Source: JACRCG01 sp964524835 (GTDB taxonomy: Bacteria > Desulfobacterota > Desulfuromonadia > Geobacterales > Pseudopelobacteraceae). Taken from it: DNA of 64,000 nt. The stretch covers positions 1-64,000 of the forward strand of contig CAZGEG010000007.1 of NCBI GenBank assembly GCA_964524835.1. Reading direction: 5' to 3'. The notes below the pieces were generated by a model that saw nothing but the letters and a program-made list of their open reading frames with translations, searched no databases and had not been told where the DNA came from. Both the position numbers and the translations under genes were made by a program. Shown in pieces: positions 13,910 through 21,800 of the stretch (position 1 is the first letter of the stretch; every line of letters begins with the position of its first letter).

Positions 13910-15588
13910 CCCCAACTGTCCAGATGTCAAAATATAGAATATCTCCTCAGCTCGGCATCAACTATGGCGAGCTGGTCATTGATAACTTCGCTGGTGGAGG
14001 CGGAGCCAGCACCGGGATTGAAGCCGCCTTGGGGCGCCCGGTCGATATCGCCATCAACCATGATCCGGATGCCGTGGCAATGCATGAAGTCAACCATCCG
14101 CAAACACGGCATTTCTGTGAATCAGTGTGGGATATCGACCCGGTCAAAGCATGTGAAGGCCGGCCGGTCGGGCTGGCATGGTTCAGCCCGGATTGCAAGC
14201 ACTTCAGCAAGGCCAAAGGGGGCAAGCCGGTCGAAAAGAAGATTCGCGGGCTGGCATGGGTCGTATTGCGGTGGGCGGCTACCGTAAAGCCGCGCGTGAT
14301 CATGCTGGAGAACGTGGAAGAATTTATCACCTGGGGGCCGCTGCTCACCGGCAAGGACGGCACCTGCTATCCCTGCCCCAAAAACAAGGGCCGGACGTTC
14401 CGCAGTTTCAAAAATGCGCTGCGGCGCCAGGGCTATGAAGTTGAGCACAAAGAACTCCGCGCCAGCGATTATGGGACACCCACTATTCGCAAACGGATGT
14501 TTCTAATTGCACGATGCGACGGGCAGCCGATTGTTTGGCCGGAACCTACTCACGGGGATCCGAAAAGTGAAGCGGTAAAGAGTGGCCGGCTTAAGATCTG
14601 GCACACAGCTGCTGAGTGTATTGACTGGAGTATCCCGGCACCGTCGATTTTTGAGCGGACCCGGCCACTGGCAGAAGCCACCTTGCGCCGGATCGCCAAA
14701 GGGATCATGCGTTATGTGGTGAATAATCCGGAGCCGTTCATTGTCACTTATTACGGTTCAAAGGGGCCAGACTTTCGTGGGCAACCGCTTGATGAGCCGC
14801 TGAAAACCCAGACTACGGAAAATCGGCATGCCGTTGTTGTTCCTTCTATAATCCCGATCGCCAATTATAACGGCAGCAATCCGGCGCATTCCGTCAACGC
14901 TCCGCTGCGCACCATAACTGCATGGCCGCGCGGTGGACACTTTGCCCTTTGCTCTGCCTTCCTTGCCAAGCATTACGGCGGTGTTGTTGGCCAGGCAGCA
15001 AATACTCCAACCGGTACCGTCACGACTGTTGATCATCATTCACTTGTTACCGCCCACATGATCCGGCCATTCGGCCAAAGCGTTGGCTCCTCACCTTCCT
15101 ATCCTGCAGGGACGATTACTCCTGGCGGACTCGGCAAAACCGGCCTGGTCACTTCGCATCTGTTGAAGTTGAGGGGTACAAGTCGGCACGGCCAGCCGGT
15201 AGATGCACCGGCCCCCACCATCACCGCCGGCGGGTTGCATATTGGTGAAGTTCGCGCGTTTCTGATCAAGTATTTCGGGACCGATCAGGATCCGAACATA
15301 CGGGAACCGCTCCACACCATCACCACCCGCGACCGCTTCGGTCTGGTGACCGTCAAGGGAGAAGAATATCAGATCGTTGATATTGGAATGAGGATGTTGG
15401 CTCCGCGAGAGCTGTTCCGGGCGCAAGGTTTCCCTGAAGATTACATCATCGACCGGGACGCCCACGGCAAGGCCATCACAAAAACGGCACAAGTTGCGCG
15501 CTGCGGCAATTCGGTTTGCCCGCCTATGTCAGAGGTCCTGGTAAGGGCGAATATGAGTGAAGCGGTACAGCAAAGGAGAGCGGCATGA
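13906..15588 (+). CDS. DNA cytosine-5 methyltransferase
   Basis: 560 aa. Motif I DNFAGGGGAS (26-35), motif IV FSPDCKHFS with catalytic C97, motif VI LENVEEF (134-140), and C-terminal motifs IX/X (FRAQGFPEDYI, CGNSVCPPM). Motif IV reads PDC rather than PC, a variant. The long target-recognition region has a recurring pattern, P-x-x-T-[IV]-T-x(5-8)-LV, at four or more places (APLRTITAW, TGTVTTVDHHSLV, APTITAGG, LHTITTRDRFGLV). It probably protects phage DNA from restriction. No cognate endonuclease is seen. Translationally coupled to intI and to the next gene. Confidence 0.88.
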   Translation: MTPTVQMSKYRISPQLGINYGELVIDNFAGGGGASTGIEAALGRPVDIAINHDPDAVAMHEVNHPQTRHFCESVWDIDPVKACEGRPVGLAWFSPDCKHFSKAKGGKPVEKKIRGLAWVVLRWAATVKPRVIMLENVEEFITWGPLLTGKDGTCYPCPKNKGRTFRSFKNALRRQGYEVEHKELRASDYGTPTIRKRMFLIARCDGQPIVWPEPTHGDPKSEAVKSGRLKIWHTAAECIDWSIPAPSIFERTRPLAEATLRRIAKGIMRYVVNNPEPFIVTYYGSKGPDFRGQPLDEPLKTQTTENRHAVVVPSIIPIANYNGSNPAHSVNAPLRTITAWPRGGHFALCSAFLAKHYGGVVGQAANTPTGTVTTVDHHSLVTAHMIRPFGQSVGSSPSYPAGTITPGGLGKTGLVTSHLLKLRGTSRHGQPVDAPAPTITAGGLHIGEVRAFLIKYFGTDQDPNIREPLHTITTRDRFGLVTVKGEEYQIVDIGMRMLAPRELFRAQGFPEDYIIDRDAHGKAITKTAQVARCGNSVCPPMSEVLVRANMSEAVQQRRAA

Positions 15589-16394
15589 GCACAAATATCG
15601 AATGGTGTGATGAAGTTTGGAACCCGATTACCGGATGTACTCCAATCAGTTCTGGGTGCGATAACTGCTACGCCAAACGTATGGCGAATCGCTTGAAGGG
15701 ACGTTTTGGTTATCCTCTCGACAATCCATTTGCCATCACCCTCCACGAAAACCGCTTGGCCCTTCCCTTCCACTGGAAAAAACCACGGCGCATCTTTGTA
15801 GATTCAATGGGAGACCTATTTCACAATGAGGTCCCCTTCAGCTGGATCGATAGGGTTTTCAAGACAATTGCAATGAATAATCACCACACCTTTTTGATTC
15901 TTACCAAACGCCCCCAGCGGATGAAGGATTATTTCAATCGTTATAGTAAACAGTATGTCCACAGCAATATATGGGCGGGGGTTTCGGTTGAAGATGATCA
16001 TCAAGCAAGAGAAAGAATACCTATTTTGCTTGATATTTCAGCATCTAAACGGTTTATCAGCGCAGAACCGCTGCTTTCGGGCATGTATATCCATCCTTAC
16101 CTTGATGCCAAAATAGTTAGAGAGTATGGGGAACCGAGCGCAGATAAAAAGACGTGGCCGGTTGTTTCATCAACCACGCGACCAGCGTTGGACTGGGTGA
16201 TATGCGGTGCCGAAAATGCACAAAAAGCGCGACCGATAAACCCTGCGGATGTTCATTATTTGTTGCAGCAGTGCCAAGGGCACAACGTCCCCTTCTTTTT
16301 CAAAGGCTGGGGAAATTACAAAGGCCCTGGTGATTTCAATATTCCTGCTGGGTGCTTAATCGACGGCCGAGAATATAAGGAACTCCCCGCATGA
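15585..16394 (+). CDS. DUF5131 / phage Gp37-Gp68 family protein
   Basis: 269 aa. The N-terminus TNIEWCDEVWNPITGCTPISSGCDNCYAKRM is the signature of the Gp37/Gp68 (DUF5131) family, with a CxxxxSGCxxCYA cysteine cluster of the radical-SAM-like kind. Further motifs: FVDSMGDLFH and FLILTKRP. Frequent in phages; function not established. ATG overlaps the methyltransferase stop, placing it in one operon with DNA modification. Confidence 0.85.
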   Translation: MSTNIEWCDEVWNPITGCTPISSGCDNCYAKRMANRLKGRFGYPLDNPFAITLHENRLALPFHWKKPRRIFVDSMGDLFHNEVPFSWIDRVFKTIAMNNHHTFLILTKRPQRMKDYFNRYSKQYVHSNIWAGVSVEDDHQARERIPILLDISASKRFISAEPLLSGMYIHPYLDAKIVREYGEPSADKKTWPVVSSTTRPALDWVICGAENAQKARPINPADVHYLLQQCQGHNVPFFFKGWGNYKGPGDFNIPAGCLIDGREYKELPA

Positions 16395-16537
16395 TCTCAC
16401 CACGTTTTCTCCCCACCTGCATGATCATCCTCAGCCTGGGGGCTGCAGGGGTTTATGCTGCAACTGATTACACCGACTGGCGCCATATTGGATATTGGGT
16501 TTGTGCTGCCGGCCTGAATTACTGCGTTACATACTGA
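16391..16537 (+). CDS. Small membrane protein
   Basis: 48 aa beginning MISPRFLPTCMIILSLGAAG, one hydrophobic segment possibly acting as a signal sequence, then a short aromatic tail. ATG overlaps the DUF5131 stop (ATGA). Too short to classify. Confidence 0.45.
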   Translation: MISPRFLPTCMIILSLGAAGVYAATDYTDWRHIGYWVCAAGLNYCVTY

Positions 16538-16568
16538 ACATCAAAAACAGAGACAAACTGGGGCAATC

Positions 16569-19500
16569 ATGTCTGATTTTGAACGTGTAAAGGAGGCTCT
16601 GAGCCTCCGCAAGGTCATACCACAGGAAACCGGATATACACTGCATGAGCAGACCGGACACCTGGAAAAATGCCCTCTTCCCGGCTGCGGCCATAAGGAT
16701 TGCTTCAGCATTCCCAAGGGTAAAGAGTTCTTCAAGTGCCATTCCTGCGACAAAAGCGGCGATGTTTTCACGTTTTTGGAACTGTTCTACAACCTGGACA
16801 AAGTCGGGGCATTGAAAAAGGGCGCGGAGCTGGCCGGGGTCTCCCTGGAAGAGAAGAAGCGCAAGCCCCTATCCAAACCAGACCAGATCAGGATTGAGGC
16901 GGCTGGTTATTATTACGGCCAGATGGCTGCCAATGACACTGCTAAAGCATATTTCATCGACCGTCGCGGGCATCTTCCTGAAACGCTGCAGGCGGAAAAA
17001 TGCGGCTGGTCTGACGGGCGGCTGCTCGATCATCTGCGTTCCATGGGTTTTGTTGATTCCGATATCGTAGAAAGTGGGATGGTCAAGGAAAAAGCAATCG
17101 AAGGCGGTACCCGTTTACTGGATTTTTTCCCCAAGGGTATGGCGATCTTCCCGCATTGGTCACATAAGCGGGTTCTCCATTTCACGATGAAGGATCCGAG
17201 AGATATTCCGGTTGCGGAAAGATACAAGTTTCAGCTACCGAACGAAAAACGGGACAAGAAGTGGTGTTTCTACGGGCAGGACGTGCTGGATAATTTCGAT
17301 GAAGTTATCCTGCAGGAAGGTGAACACGACCGGCTGCAGACGCTGAATGCATCAATTCCATACGTTATGGGCATGATTGGCCAGATCAGCGATGACCAGA
17401 TTAAAGTGCTGCACAATCGCTGTAAGACCAAGCACCTGTTTCTTTGGACTGACAACGACGATGCCGGGCGGAAGTACATCCGGAAGATATGCAAGGCGAT
17501 GCCTGACCATTATGTACGGATCATCGTCTATGGCAAAGAAGGTGATGATCCGGACAGCTATTTGAAACAGGTGGAGGGTGACCGTAAGAAGCATGTACGG
17601 CAACTTCAGCTTGACGCTGTCAACATGGATTACATCACCTGGGAGATTCTGCAGGCGGCCACCCTGCCCTCACTTGAGGCACGGCTGGGACATTTGAAGG
17701 AACCGGCGGGCGATGAGAAGGCGGATATTTTCCGGATGATCGGCCGGCACCAGCTGACACAGCAGCAGGTTTATACTGAAAAACTGATTTCTTTAGGTTT
17801 TACTCAAAAGGCGATAGAGCAACAGCTTGATTTTTCAAACGATTTATATAGTCAGATTCAGACGTATTACGAGACTGTTGGCGGACAGCGCGGCGCTGAT
17901 CCGATTGTTCTCGCTGAGATCATCTACAAGTTTTTTGCCCACCATGGCCGCTTTTATTACGACGCCCTCAATCAAGTTTGGCTGATCTACCAGAACCGCA
18001 CGTATGAGGTCGGTAAGAACACGGCTTTCAACTCGATCATGCTGAAGTTGACCCGGTTGATTGTCAGTATGGCTCCAGGCACACAGGTATGGGATGCCCT
18101 GCTACATACTGCGTATCTGAACGGTCGCCGCATCGACATGGGGCGGTGGATCCTAACCGATACCGACAAGGACACCATTTTCTACAACCTTAACAGCTCG
18201 AACAACGTGATTCTGAAGCTTTCCAAGGATCGTGTTGAAGAGATCCAGAACGGCATGAATGACGATCATGTTCTGTTGGCTTCGTCACACAAGATCCTGC
18301 CGTTCAATTTTCTGCCGGACACCGAGATTCAGGAGGGCATGACACTTCTGAAAGAGCTGGTGTTTGACAATCTGGCCGTGAAGCGTGAACAGCGATTCCT
18401 TATCCTGCCATGGTTGATCTCGGGTTTTTGCCCGGACTTCTCACCGTATCAGTTTTTGATGAAGTTCGAGGGATATGCTTCGTCGGGAAAGTCGACGGCG
18501 GCAAAGTTGATTACGGCGCTGGCGTACAAGACTGAGGATTTGTCCGACAACTCGGCAGCAGCGGCGTTTTCATCTGCAGCAAAGAATCCCCTGGTGGTCA
18601 TCGACAACCTGGAGCACAAGGACCTGAACCGAGGCTTGCAAAAGTTCCTGCTGCTGGCAGCAACGCGCGGCCAGAAGGAAAAGCGCAAGGGGGGATCCGA
18701 TACCGACACAATCGAGGAGAGTCCCAGGGCGTTGATCTGCATCACGGCGATTGAGCCGTTCACGCTGTCTGAGTTGATTTCCCGTACATTCGTGCTGGCA
18801 TTCGACCGTCGGGTATATGGTTCTGACAACTTCCACGAATCGGACGTTGTGGAACAGATCAAGAAGAAGCGGGACATTATCCTGTCATCGATACTCCGCT
18901 TCATCCAGGTTGAAATACTCCCGCATCTTGACCAGCGGAAAGAGTTTATGACCATCTTGAACAAACAGTTCAAAGGACACGCAAAGGACCGTACCAATGC
19001 CTATCTGGCACTGCTGATGCTGATTCTGGAGAAGATGCTGAAGTACATCCCGTATTACGAGGGCGAGAATGCCAAGCTGATGGATGGCATTGATACTGGG
19101 GACAAGGACATCTACACCGCATGGATTGAGGAGCAGAACAACTCCAGCCGAGAAACGGAGATCGGCAGCAACAACATCCTGCAAATGCTGGATTCATTGG
19201 TCAGGGAATACATGCAGTTCTTTAAGGGCCGGACTGATTTCAAGTCATCGTGTGTGGAGAGTGGTTATGAAGGCAAAGATGTCTTTATCATGGAGCATCC
19301 GGAATATGGAATCAAGATGGTCAAGACAGTGCCTGAATCATTCTGCTCTATATGCGGCCTGAAGGCAGTTGATTGTTCCTGCAAAGGTGAACGGTATACC
19401 AAGTCCATCATAGAGTTTGTTGCCACGTCAGGCGAGGTAGTTGACGCGTTCGACAGACTGGCCAAGATAACCGGTAAGCGCAGCAACGCCTTTGACTCAG

Positions 19501-19649
19501 CAAGCATCTTTACCGCCAGGCTACGCAACGATCGAGGCTTACTGAAGAAAAGCGGCTGGGATCTGGAAGAGACCAAGGACAAAGAGCCGTACTTCAAGAT
19601 CATCAGCGGCAAACGGTTCTTGAAGTTCGTGCATACGTTGGTGAGGTAG
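16569..19649 (+). CDS. Replicative primase-helicase
   Basis: 1026 aa. The N-terminus has a DnaG-type CHC2 zinc finger (C35, C40, C57, C60), and a TOPRIM fold follows with LQEGEHD and WTDNDDAG near residues 240-300. The C-terminal half is a helicase-like ATPase with Walker A GYASSGKST at ~634-642 and Walker B LVVIDNLE ~40 residues later. A second cysteine cluster, CSICGLKAVDCSC, lies near residue 927. It should prime and unwind phage DNA at the replication fork. It ends directly at an iteron-like array that is the best origin candidate. Confidence 0.88.
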   Translation: MSDFERVKEALSLRKVIPQETGYTLHEQTGHLEKCPLPGCGHKDCFSIPKGKEFFKCHSCDKSGDVFTFLELFYNLDKVGALKKGAELAGVSLEEKKRKPLSKPDQIRIEAAGYYYGQMAANDTAKAYFIDRRGHLPETLQAEKCGWSDGRLLDHLRSMGFVDSDIVESGMVKEKAIEGGTRLLDFFPKGMAIFPHWSHKRVLHFTMKDPRDIPVAERYKFQLPNEKRDKKWCFYGQDVLDNFDEVILQEGEHDRLQTLNASIPYVMGMIGQISDDQIKVLHNRCKTKHLFLWTDNDDAGRKYIRKICKAMPDHYVRIIVYGKEGDDPDSYLKQVEGDRKKHVRQLQLDAVNMDYITWEILQAATLPSLEARLGHLKEPAGDEKADIFRMIGRHQLTQQQVYTEKLISLGFTQKAIEQQLDFSNDLYSQIQTYYETVGGQRGADPIVLAEIIYKFFAHHGRFYYDALNQVWLIYQNRTYEVGKNTAFNSIMLKLTRLIVSMAPGTQVWDALLHTAYLNGRRIDMGRWILTDTDKDTIFYNLNSSNNVILKLSKDRVEEIQNGMNDDHVLLASSHKILPFNFLPDTEIQEGMTLLKELVFDNLAVKREQRFLILPWLISGFCPDFSPYQFLMKFEGYASSGKSTAAKLITALAYKTEDLSDNSAAAAFSSAAKNPLVVIDNLEHKDLNRGLQKFLLLAATRGQKEKRKGGSDTDTIEESPRALICITAIEPFTLSELISRTFVLAFDRRVYGSDNFHESDVVEQIKKKRDIILSSILRFIQVEILPHLDQRKEFMTILNKQFKGHAKDRTNAYLALLMLILEKMLKYIPYYEGENAKLMDGIDTGDKDIYTAWIEEQNNSSRETEIGSNNILQMLDSLVREYMQFFKGRTDFKSSCVESGYEGKDVFIMEHPEYGIKMVKTVPESFCSICGLKAVDCSCKGERYTKSIIEFVATSGEVVDAFDRLAKITGKRSNAFDSASIFTARLRNDRGLLKKSGWDLEETKDKEPYFKIISGKRFLKFVHTLVR

Positions 19650-19650
19650 A

Positions 19651-19969
19651 TGGTGCAGTCTCCGGTGTGGTGCAGGTAGCGTGGTGCAGTCCATACCAAG
19701 AAGTAGGATCGAGGGGAAAAACAGGAGATATCACGCGCCCGCAGGTGTTTACCGCGCACACGGGGCGCATTTTTCAGAGACTGCACCACTGCACCATTTT
19801 TTAAATAAAGTATTGTTATTATTAGTAAATAGTGTGGTGCAGTTGGTGGTGCAGTTGTGGTGCAGTTGTGGTGCAGTTGTGGTGCAGTCCGGCGGGGTTT
19901 TGGGGGATTGCACCAAGGCGCAAATGTAGCACTGATGGGGGTTTGAGGTCAAGTGGTGCAGTGGTGCAG
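19651..19969 (+). repeat. Iteron-like TGGTGCAG array, candidate replication origin
   Basis: Ten direct copies of TGGTGCAG start at 19651, 19668, 19682, 19835, 19847, 19858, 19869, 19880, 19954 and 19962, and two inverted copies at 19781 and 19789. Copies 19847-19880 are spaced exactly 11 bp (unit TTGTGGTGCAG), one helical turn. An AT-rich stretch (19797-19832) separates inverted and direct copies, like a DNA-unwinding element. Confidence 0.75.
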
Positions 19970-20300
19970 TAGATAAAACGCTCCGGATATCCCCTGGGAC
20001 GTTGGCACCGGACAGAGGGTTTTCTACTTCCAAGGGCGGGTTTGGCTCGCTGCAGGCGGTAGTTACCCTCTAAAAAAGGTATTTGATGGAGTATTTCTTT
20101 TAGTAAGTATTTGAGTGCCTAGACTAGTAGCCGCAAAGCCTCCCTTCTTCCCTGTGCTAGCTGTGACCAAGGGTGAGATAAAAAACAGGTTAAAACAAAC
20201 CGGATAGACGGAATCCCCAGCCGCACCTTATTACAAAACACGCGGTTGAATAGGTAGCAGGGTACTGATAATCAATAGTTTATGAGAGTGGTCAATGATC

Positions 20301-20336
20301 AAAGGTGCGGTTCAATCTCAAAAGGTACGGATTCAA
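20301..20336 (+). repeat. Tandem imperfect 15-16 bp repeat
   Basis: AAAGGTGCGGTTCAA and AAAGGTACGGATTCAA, 20 bp start to start. Possibly a protein-binding site near the origin. Confidence 0.45.
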
Positions 20337-20429
20337 GGGGTCAGGAGGTCGGTCAAGATGCCACCCCCCCTCGAAAAATTCCAAGGGCGGGCCAGAATTC
20401 CCCCCCTATAGCTCCCAAATATCGAGCCC

Positions 20430-20535
20430 ACTTCCTAAAACCCTTTCTAAAAGCCGGGGGATTGGGGGATTTTCAAGCGTAATCAGGTAAATAAAGCGGT
20501 TCGCCCCTTCTAAAAGCGGGGGGCGCGGGGGGAAT
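20430..20535. repeat. Degenerate GGGGG-rich intergenic repeat
   Basis: Two related words, CTAAAAGCCGGGGGATTGGGGG and TTCTAAAAGCGGGGGGCG, resemble the CCCCC/GGGGG intergenic repeats seen again at 32000, 35522 and 42283. Confidence 0.35.
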
Positions 20536-21504
20536 TTGAAACAGATCGAACTATTGATCGCAGAATGGCAGGAATGGCTTTTCATCATCCGGGGCCGTCA
20601 GGTACGGGGAGTTGATCAGTATGCCAAGGTGGTACGTGGGTTCTTCGTCTGGATAGCGTCTCTGGGCCCTGTGGACGTTCATGCGGTATCACAGGCGAAT
20701 ATTGAAGATTGGATGAAAGCGTTGTTCTATGACTTCGGCAACGTCAGTCCCGGCACCCGGGCGTCGAAACTCTCCGCCCTGCGTTCGTTTTTCGGCTGGA
20801 TGGCGTACACGAACAAGCGTAAGTCCGACCCAACCAAGGGCGTGCCCTCCCCTAAAATCCAACAGAGCCTTCCTCAAAAGTTCAGTACCGAGGAATTGCG
20901 GCTCCTTTTCGCCGCCCCCGCGCGGGATACGCTGATGGGTTTGCGTGACCTTGCTATCCTCAAGACTCTTTATGCCGCCGGCCCCCGTGTTTCAGAATTA
21001 TGTAACCTGGACCTCAACCAGATCTCCGACTCAGGCGGTTACATCCGGATCGCGTTCAAAGGCGGCAAGGGGAATAAGGATCGCACCGTCACGCTGCGCC
21101 GGAACCCCTCCAAAACCTTGCGGGAATGGATCATGGCCCGCCAGGGGATCGATACCGGCCATAATGCCTTGTTCATTCGGCTGAAAGGCCAGAAACACAC
21201 ACGCCTGAGCGTAGGCAGTGCCCAGGATGTCCTTTCCAAATATGCCCGGATAGTCGGAATTGACGAGGCAGAGGTATTTGCCCACAAGATGCGGGGAACA
21301 TTTGCCAGTGACCTCTATGACAGTGGTGATGACAAATGCCCCCGTTGCGGCTGCGGCATAACCCACATGGATCTGCTGATGGTACAGCTCGCCATGGGGC
21401 ACGCGACACCTGAGACCACCGTGCCATATATCGCCGTCAGTGATCGGCATTTACGGAGAACAGCCATACCGGACAGGAGATTTAACGAAATAGAGGAGGC
21501 ATGA
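20536..21504 (+). CDS. XerC/D-like tyrosine recombinase with cysteine insert
   Basis: 322 aa, full-length with an N-terminal SAM-like clamp domain and catalytic domain: R151 (GPRVSE), H250-x-x-R253 (AHKMRG), H289 (MGHAT), Y298 (VPYIA). Between the HxxR motif and the second histidine there is an unusual insert, CPRCGCGITH (C268, C271, C273, H277), which could bind zinc. TTG start after a G-rich stretch. It lies between the candidate origin and the Mor-like activator. Possible roles are dimer resolution of the replicating phage or an independent mobile function; undecided. Confidence 0.8.
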   Translation: MKQIELLIAEWQEWLFIIRGRQVRGVDQYAKVVRGFFVWIASLGPVDVHAVSQANIEDWMKALFYDFGNVSPGTRASKLSALRSFFGWMAYTNKRKSDPTKGVPSPKIQQSLPQKFSTEELRLLFAAPARDTLMGLRDLAILKTLYAAGPRVSELCNLDLNQISDSGGYIRIAFKGGKGNKDRTVTLRRNPSKTLREWIMARQGIDTGHNALFIRLKGQKHTRLSVGSAQDVLSKYARIVGIDEAEVFAHKMRGTFASDLYDSGDDKCPRCGCGITHMDLLMVQLAMGHATPETTVPYIAVSDRHLRRTAIPDRRFNEIEEA

Positions 21505-21788
21505 TGCCTGTACCAGCTGCCAACCGTTACCATGCCGAGTTTTTTGAAACCTTTGAAGAGATCCGGCAGGCCGTGGGGGATGCTGCAGCCCGGAAGGTGC
21601 TGGAGATCTTCACCATGCGGCACGGCGGGCAGCAGATGACGGTTCCGGACCCTCAGGATTTGTATAGGGAAGATAGGGACCGGCAGATTTGCAACAAGTT
21701 CAACGGGGCGAATCATTGTGAGCTGGCGATATTTTTCAGGCTTTCACCGACTCAGATTAGACGGATTGTGGCGGGGAAACGCCGATAA
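21504..21788 (+). CDS. Mor-like transcription activator
   Basis: 94 aa. Fits the Mor/C activator family of Mu-like phages: GGQQMTVPD, then DRDRQICNKFNGANHCELAIFFRLSPTQIRRIV, a C-terminal helix-turn-helix. Two ATGs overlap the recombinase stop; the second is better spaced from GAGGAGG. A dimeric activator of this kind would drive middle or late phage transcription; the near-palindromes at 28821 and 34239 are candidate targets. Confidence 0.8.
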   Translation: MPVPAANRYHAEFFETFEEIRQAVGDAAARKVLEIFTMRHGGQQMTVPDPQDLYREDRDRQICNKFNGANHCELAIFFRLSPTQIRRIVAGKRR

Positions 21789-21800
21789 CAGGGGGAATAA

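Larger units (their letters stand above)
19970..20535. other. Non-coding region downstream of origin candidate
   Basis: No convincing gene; the open frames here lack ribosome sites and normal composition. It holds two imperfect direct repeats (20301-20315 and 20321-20336, AAAGGTGCGGTTCAA-like), several GTATTTGA/GTATTTCT words at 20078-20115, and CCCCC/GGGGG-rich sequence at 20363-20535 resembling degenerate intergenic repeat elements. Confidence 0.5.

Noticed and set aside
19681..19929. Possible 82-codon gene across the repeat array
   Set aside because: Its valine/glutamine runs come from the repeats themselves; no ribosome site.
19651..19969. TGGTGCAG repeats as a CRISPR array
   Set aside because: Repeats are 8-11 bp, with irregular or no spacers and mixed orientation; no cas genes nearby. 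Iterons fit better.
20282..20482. Open frame of ~66 codons after the origin candidate
   Set aside because: No ribosome site, odd composition, and it spans GC-rich repeats.
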